Assembly: GCF_001625305.1 (NCBI RefSeq)
Contig: NW_017802380.1
Location: 936,987 to 1,000,986, forward strand
Length of the DNA stretch: 64,000 bases
Origin: Branchiostoma belcheri
Lineage: Eukaryota; Chordata; Leptocardii; Amphioxiformes; Branchiostomatidae
Direction: 5' to 3'
Of this stretch, positions 63,201 through 64,000 are shown in pieces (within the stretch, counting starts at the first letter, position 1; every line of letters begins with the position of its first letter). Below the pieces are notes generated by a model. The model did not search any database and was not told the DNA's origin. It saw nothing but the letters and a program-made list of their open reading frames with translations. The translations under genes and the position numbers were made by a program.

Positions 63201-64000
63201 AGGAACTGGTCCAGCAGTGTAGGCTGAACGGCTGGAAAACTCAGCTCTACCCAGTAGAAATAGGAGTTCGTGGGTTTGCAGGGTCATCACTACTGCGGCT
63301 ATGCAGAGACCTCCAGATCCGAGGGAAGGCACAGGCCCAGCTTGTCCGCCGTGTGTCTGAAGAAGTGGAGAAGAGTAGTTTTGTGATTTGGCTAAGAAGG
63401 AAGGATAAGAACTGGAAACAGACATCCCAGAAGTAGAGACGACTGTACCGGAAGTAGGATGGAGACGTCCACCCTACTGTCCCACCGCCCCGAGGTGTCT
63501 TAGATGTAAAGGGACGAAACACCAGTGAAGGCCGGAGTCTAACTGACGATCCGGTGCAGCCGCCTCAGTGATGCTGGAAAGCATGTCATAGTCCAGCAGG
63601 TTAGTGTCAACCTGTATACCTTTTGTACTACAGTATGTACTACAGTACTTTATGTTAAAAACATGTATAAATTACATTTGTACTAACAAACATTAACATT
63701 ACCTGGTACACCAGTGTCCGTTCTGACTCCCCCTTCCTCGTGACGTACCACTCCACCTCCTGGGCAGACGTCAGCTTCCCAAAGGGACAGGTGAGGAGAA
63801 CTTCGCTGTCTTCCCGGATTATCTTTCCTGACATCCCTCTTTTCCTCCTGGTGACAGGAGAGGGTGCCCTGATGCTGTCTGTGAAGACTGTGTCCCTTAG
63901 ACTGGACGTAGAGAAGCCTGAGGTGCTACTGAGGGTGTCGGACATCTTCTTTGTGCCTGATAGCTCCAGGCTGAGAGACTTGGAGGCAACTTTTGGTTGT
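51239..64000 (-). CDS. Two-V-set-Ig, Ser/Pro-rich protein with conserved C-terminal module; 5' end beyond the window
   Basis: Exons in transcript order: >64000-63703, 59486-59309, 58142-58010, 57436-57111, 56624-56385, 55367-55175, 54493-54318, 53955-53757, 52185-52134, 51951-51876, 51364-51239. Junctions are GT-AG and phases match, except between 57111 (phase 1) and 56624 (phase 0), where a small exon or other junction is missing. Ig domain 1 spans the first two exons (Cys in EVLLTCPF, Trp in EVEWYV, Cys in LSDAGVYWCVLRSG). Two proline/arginine/serine-rich exons follow (SPSPSVAATRR; PPPRTPVPPPP). Ig domain 2 spans 56624-56385 and 55367-55175 (EVEWSKEKKW, FSDTGMYWCKV); its first Cys is not obvious. 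Then come acidic Ser-rich exons and a C-terminal GLGIEMLMKAYSIIDSGEDL...YADKVWQLRFLEKS module reminiscent of segments in Nek-kinase tails (weak). No signal peptide or membrane segment is visible, so it may be cytoplasmic. Function unknown. Confidence 0.8.
51449..51662. repeat. Foldback family G copy in an Ig-gene intron
   Basis: AGTAAAGACGCTCTTTTTTACACAAC and its inverse GTTGTGTAAAAAAAGAGTGTCTTTACT enclose GTGTTTTATTCACAGCC and GGCTGTGAATAAAACACT. The interior GACTGGTTCACATTGCACTG is shared with 16089-16115. Confidence 0.8.
52564..53250. mobile_element. DNA element with TGGGTTCACCACA inverted ends
   Basis: TGGGTTCACCACACCAC on the left and TGTGGTGAACCCA on the right (about 53236-53250). The left end also forms a small hairpin (CCACACCACGAAGTGGTGTGG) and is followed by a (TTC)n run. 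The interior has no ORF of note and contains ACCAATAGGCATGC/GATTGGCTG motifs. It lies in an Ig-gene intron. Confidence 0.6.
53440..53822 (-). repeat. Head-to-tail ~190-bp duplication across an Ig-gene exon end
   Basis: Units 53440-53639 and 53640-53822 both run from TAGCTTCACCA(T/C)AACTCTT through AAACAAACAAAC to GTAAACATACTGCTATCATA and CTGAGTCCTCTC. The right unit is the genuine exon end and GTATGT donor. The left unit repeats the last ~20 codons, out of frame by an indel, plus a donor. Confidence 0.9.
55320..55621 (-). repeat. Head-to-tail ~150-bp duplication across an Ig-gene exon start
   Basis: Units 55320-55475 and 55476-55621 share GCTGTCCATAAACGCTCTGC, ATGGGCAACCTGCAAGGATT and AGTCAAACCT(A/G)TACAAGTGT. 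The left unit is the real acceptor and first ~16 codons of the second half of Ig domain 2. The right unit is an upstream duplicate with a usable-looking acceptor but no matching donor; read on, it soon stops. Confidence 0.9.
56083..56180 (+). repeat. Dispersed repeat family S copy
   Basis: GGTGTGATATAGCTTGCCTA, GTGCCTGCAAAGCTGGTGTG and GGCGGTTATAACGGCTATAC, in an Ig-gene intron. It lies between two inverse segments: CAAAAGGAGCTAGAC/CTTTTGC and CATTGGTTTATACCAG/CTGGTATAAACCAAGG, so it may sit inside a larger foldback. Confidence 0.75.
58449..58565 (+). mobile_element. tRNA-derived SINE family C, partial copy
   Basis: TCAGGTGGTGCAATGGAAGG, a decayed B-box TTCAAATCC, GTGCCCTTGGGAAAGGCACT and TCACTCAGGTTAAAATGAG match 20540-20680. 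Confidence 0.75.
58776..59249. mobile_element. Harbinger-like MITE family D, copy 3, TAA flanks
   Basis: Ends GGCCACACCAAGTAAATTTT and AAATTTACTTGGTGTGGCC pair over about 33 bp. TAA precedes the left end (58773-58775) and follows the right end (59250-59252). The interior keeps the family blocks GCGAGAGGGCGAAAAA and GGAAGCGGAATTTCTTGTTT. It is 60 bp from an exon of the Ig gene. Confidence 0.85.
59590..59785 (-). mobile_element. tRNA-derived SINE family E, inverted copy
   Basis: Inverse of the 43485 copy: CAGGGGGCTAGTCTACTGGT, GTGCTAAGCAGAGAAAGCAG, TATGTACCATTTTTAAAGTC and GGGATTGAACTC with CACTCTACCCAC as A-box inverse. It lies directly upstream of the retrotransposon. Confidence 0.75.
59923..62979 (+). 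CDS. RLE-type non-LTR retrotransposon polyprotein: zinc finger, reverse transcriptase, CCHC
   Basis: An open frame of 1018 codons; the functional start may be later, since the first ~40 residues look like leader. An N-terminal C-x-C-x13-H-x5-C finger (68-90) probably binds target DNA. A basic Arg/Lys-rich region precedes the reverse transcriptase: motif A WLDLANAYGSIPH near residue 510, and the catalytic FMDD near 610 (usual form is F/Y-x-D-D). A C-terminal CQLCGLEQADLKHILSNC knuckle near 945 is the CCHC that precedes the endonuclease in R2/NeSL-type elements. The frame stops at 62977-62979, just before the endonuclease, which continues in another frame. Such elements copy their RNA at a nicked target. 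This copy lies antisense in an intron of the Ig gene. Confidence 0.92.
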   Translation: MKIYNPYACTSKLYITIITTTLTTSRSTKSQPRGPARAGMRDGPVRTDPPLSTRTDQRSREGEILRACSCGWQRVTTFRGLRIHQGKMKCQNEEQRKRSAQAGQTKEVTGQVTNHSTQDFNSGDPDPGSETPPVEPVPRAGDKQPTYDTGSRVASPKKEERFVRKEKIKWPRASDKATWEVLGSDLSNILEQGLKGDVERKLNKFGNMVYDFCSGRLGTLSSDCRSSEPRRISRRQKEISKLIIRRRHLRKLWRKAGPDEKVGLQVLWEEVRTRLKCLRRAERLRRKRKRKENQRKQFFRNPFKFAKSLLEEKKGGDLTIGVEDLEAHLKATYSDPEKDRPLDSPGYVPRPAEPSVPMDVTPPKWSEVLAAVKRARAAAAPGPNGVPYRVYKMCPKTLRVLWKLMQVAWRKKCVPVSWRRAGGVLIPKERVSSTIDLFRNISLLNVEGKLFFTILAKRLTSFLLSNSYIDTQVQKAGIPGFPGCIEHANTIWRQIQLARSRKEDLHVVWLDLANAYGSIPHKVISYALDFFWVPVEMKQIVENYFADFKLSISTRSFTTGWQKLEKGIAMGCSISPLLFTMGFEIFLIGAKQVVGGLRAPSGEKLPPVRAFMDDVTSILRTAPCTARLLQRLEELTEWAGMKFKPSKSRSLSLRKGKISSRTFSVNGQTIPTLQEEPVKSLGRLYTSSLKDTTRGPEIISQATSGLKCIDECDLPGRLKVWCAQFVLFPRLKWPLKMYNISMSTVDQIDRKANSYFRRWLGVPRCLSTVALFGDNMLSLPLSSIAEEYKVAKVQLVLELEESQDPAVKAVNTNISTGKKWSAKETISQAVSRLQHKDLVGAVQLGRTGLGWGERTHRWSNANSRERRQLVVQEVRRIEEEKRRVVAIGQSQQGAWTNWDGAVERRLKWSDVWNIQNARLSFLLRAVYDVLPSPRNLTRWFKSEESCQLCGLEQADLKHILSNCSVALQQGRYTWRHNKALRQIAVTLEEVRKETAGTDSPLQPIQFVRVGSSPTGATS
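59960..63640 (+). mobile_element. Nearly complete RLE-type (R2/NeSL-like) non-LTR retrotransposon
   Basis: Limits are approximate. The 5' side begins after a SINE fragment; the 3' UTR after the endonuclease is about 200 bp (ACCAGTGAAGGCCGGAGTCT, CATGTCATAGTCCAGCAGG). No poly(A) or target-site duplication could be fixed. Codon-intact over more than 3.4 kb apart from one frameshift. Confidence 0.8.
62960..63436 (+). CDS. Restriction-like endonuclease domain of the same retrotransposon, frame-shifted
   Basis: This frame is open across the polyprotein stop and carries the R2-superclade endonuclease signature: RPDLVLW, then VLIVELTVPWEE and a downstream ERKKTRYEEL, i.e. the PD...E...K arrangement. 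It is offset relative to the polyprotein, so a single small indel near 62960 separates the two. Otherwise no premature stops are seen, implying a recent insertion. The domain ends QTSQK* at 63434-63436. The nick specificity cannot be predicted. Confidence 0.85.
   Translation, partial: LQGQPASRSRIGGGPLCRGVWKMSVDLDRQLQFPSSICATTLRPDLVLWSEDQKSVLIVELTVPWEENIQVAFERKKTRYEELVQQCRLNGWKTQLYPVEIGVRGFAGSSLLRLCRDLQIRGKAQAQLVRRVSEEVEKSSFVIWLRRKDKNWKQTSQK

Noticed and set aside
1..64000. CRISPR arrays, operons, ribosome binding sites, replication origins of prokaryotic type
   Set aside because: Gene structure is intron-containing and eukaryotic; no regularly spaced short direct repeats or polycistronic ORFs are present.

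Overview
This window looks like nuclear DNA of an invertebrate deuterostome, most likely a cephalochordate (amphioxus-like). Genes are split by GT-AG introns. There is a lysophospholipid/cannabinoid-type GPCR, a pair of MEST-like hydrolases, a BTB zinc-finger gene and an Ig-domain gene. The intergenic DNA is crowded with foldback MITEs, tRNA-derived SINEs and non-LTR remnants. The genus is an inference; no species-diagnostic marker was read.

Layout. 1-9.4 kb is mostly repeats: three copies of a foldback MITE, a 774-bp PIF/Harbinger-like element, and a TATA promoter with a non-coding first exon. 9.4-11.3 kb (+) is a GPCR whose reading frame breaks at TM7. 13.3-16.7 kb (+) is a neuropeptide precursor with six predicted amidated RY peptides. 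16.9-27.4 kb is repeats with two orphan candidate exons. 27.5-27.9 kb (-) is a second, single-copy SRY-amide precursor. 31.8-38.5 kb and 39.3-44.8 kb (-) are two tandem MEST-like hydrolases whose coding exons could be chained completely; each encodes 342 residues. 46.5-49.4 kb (+) is a BTB/four-C2H2 factor. 51.2 kb to the right edge (-) is a large gene with two V-type Ig domains, a Ser/Pro-rich linker and a conserved C-terminal module; it runs off the window. A nearly complete RLE-type (R2-superclade) retrotransposon lies antisense in the intron that splits the first Ig domain.

The most interesting candidates are: two separate precursors that share an S-R-Y-G-R amidation signature; the unusual soluble Ig/Pro-rich protein; and a recurrent local duplication of exon-intron junctions, seen at five or six independent loci. 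MEST-B (-) and the zinc-finger gene (+) diverge from a shared 1.7-kb interval. The zinc-finger and Ig genes converge. Exon chains for MEST-A, MEST-B and ZBTB are phase-consistent throughout. The Ig gene has one unresolved junction.
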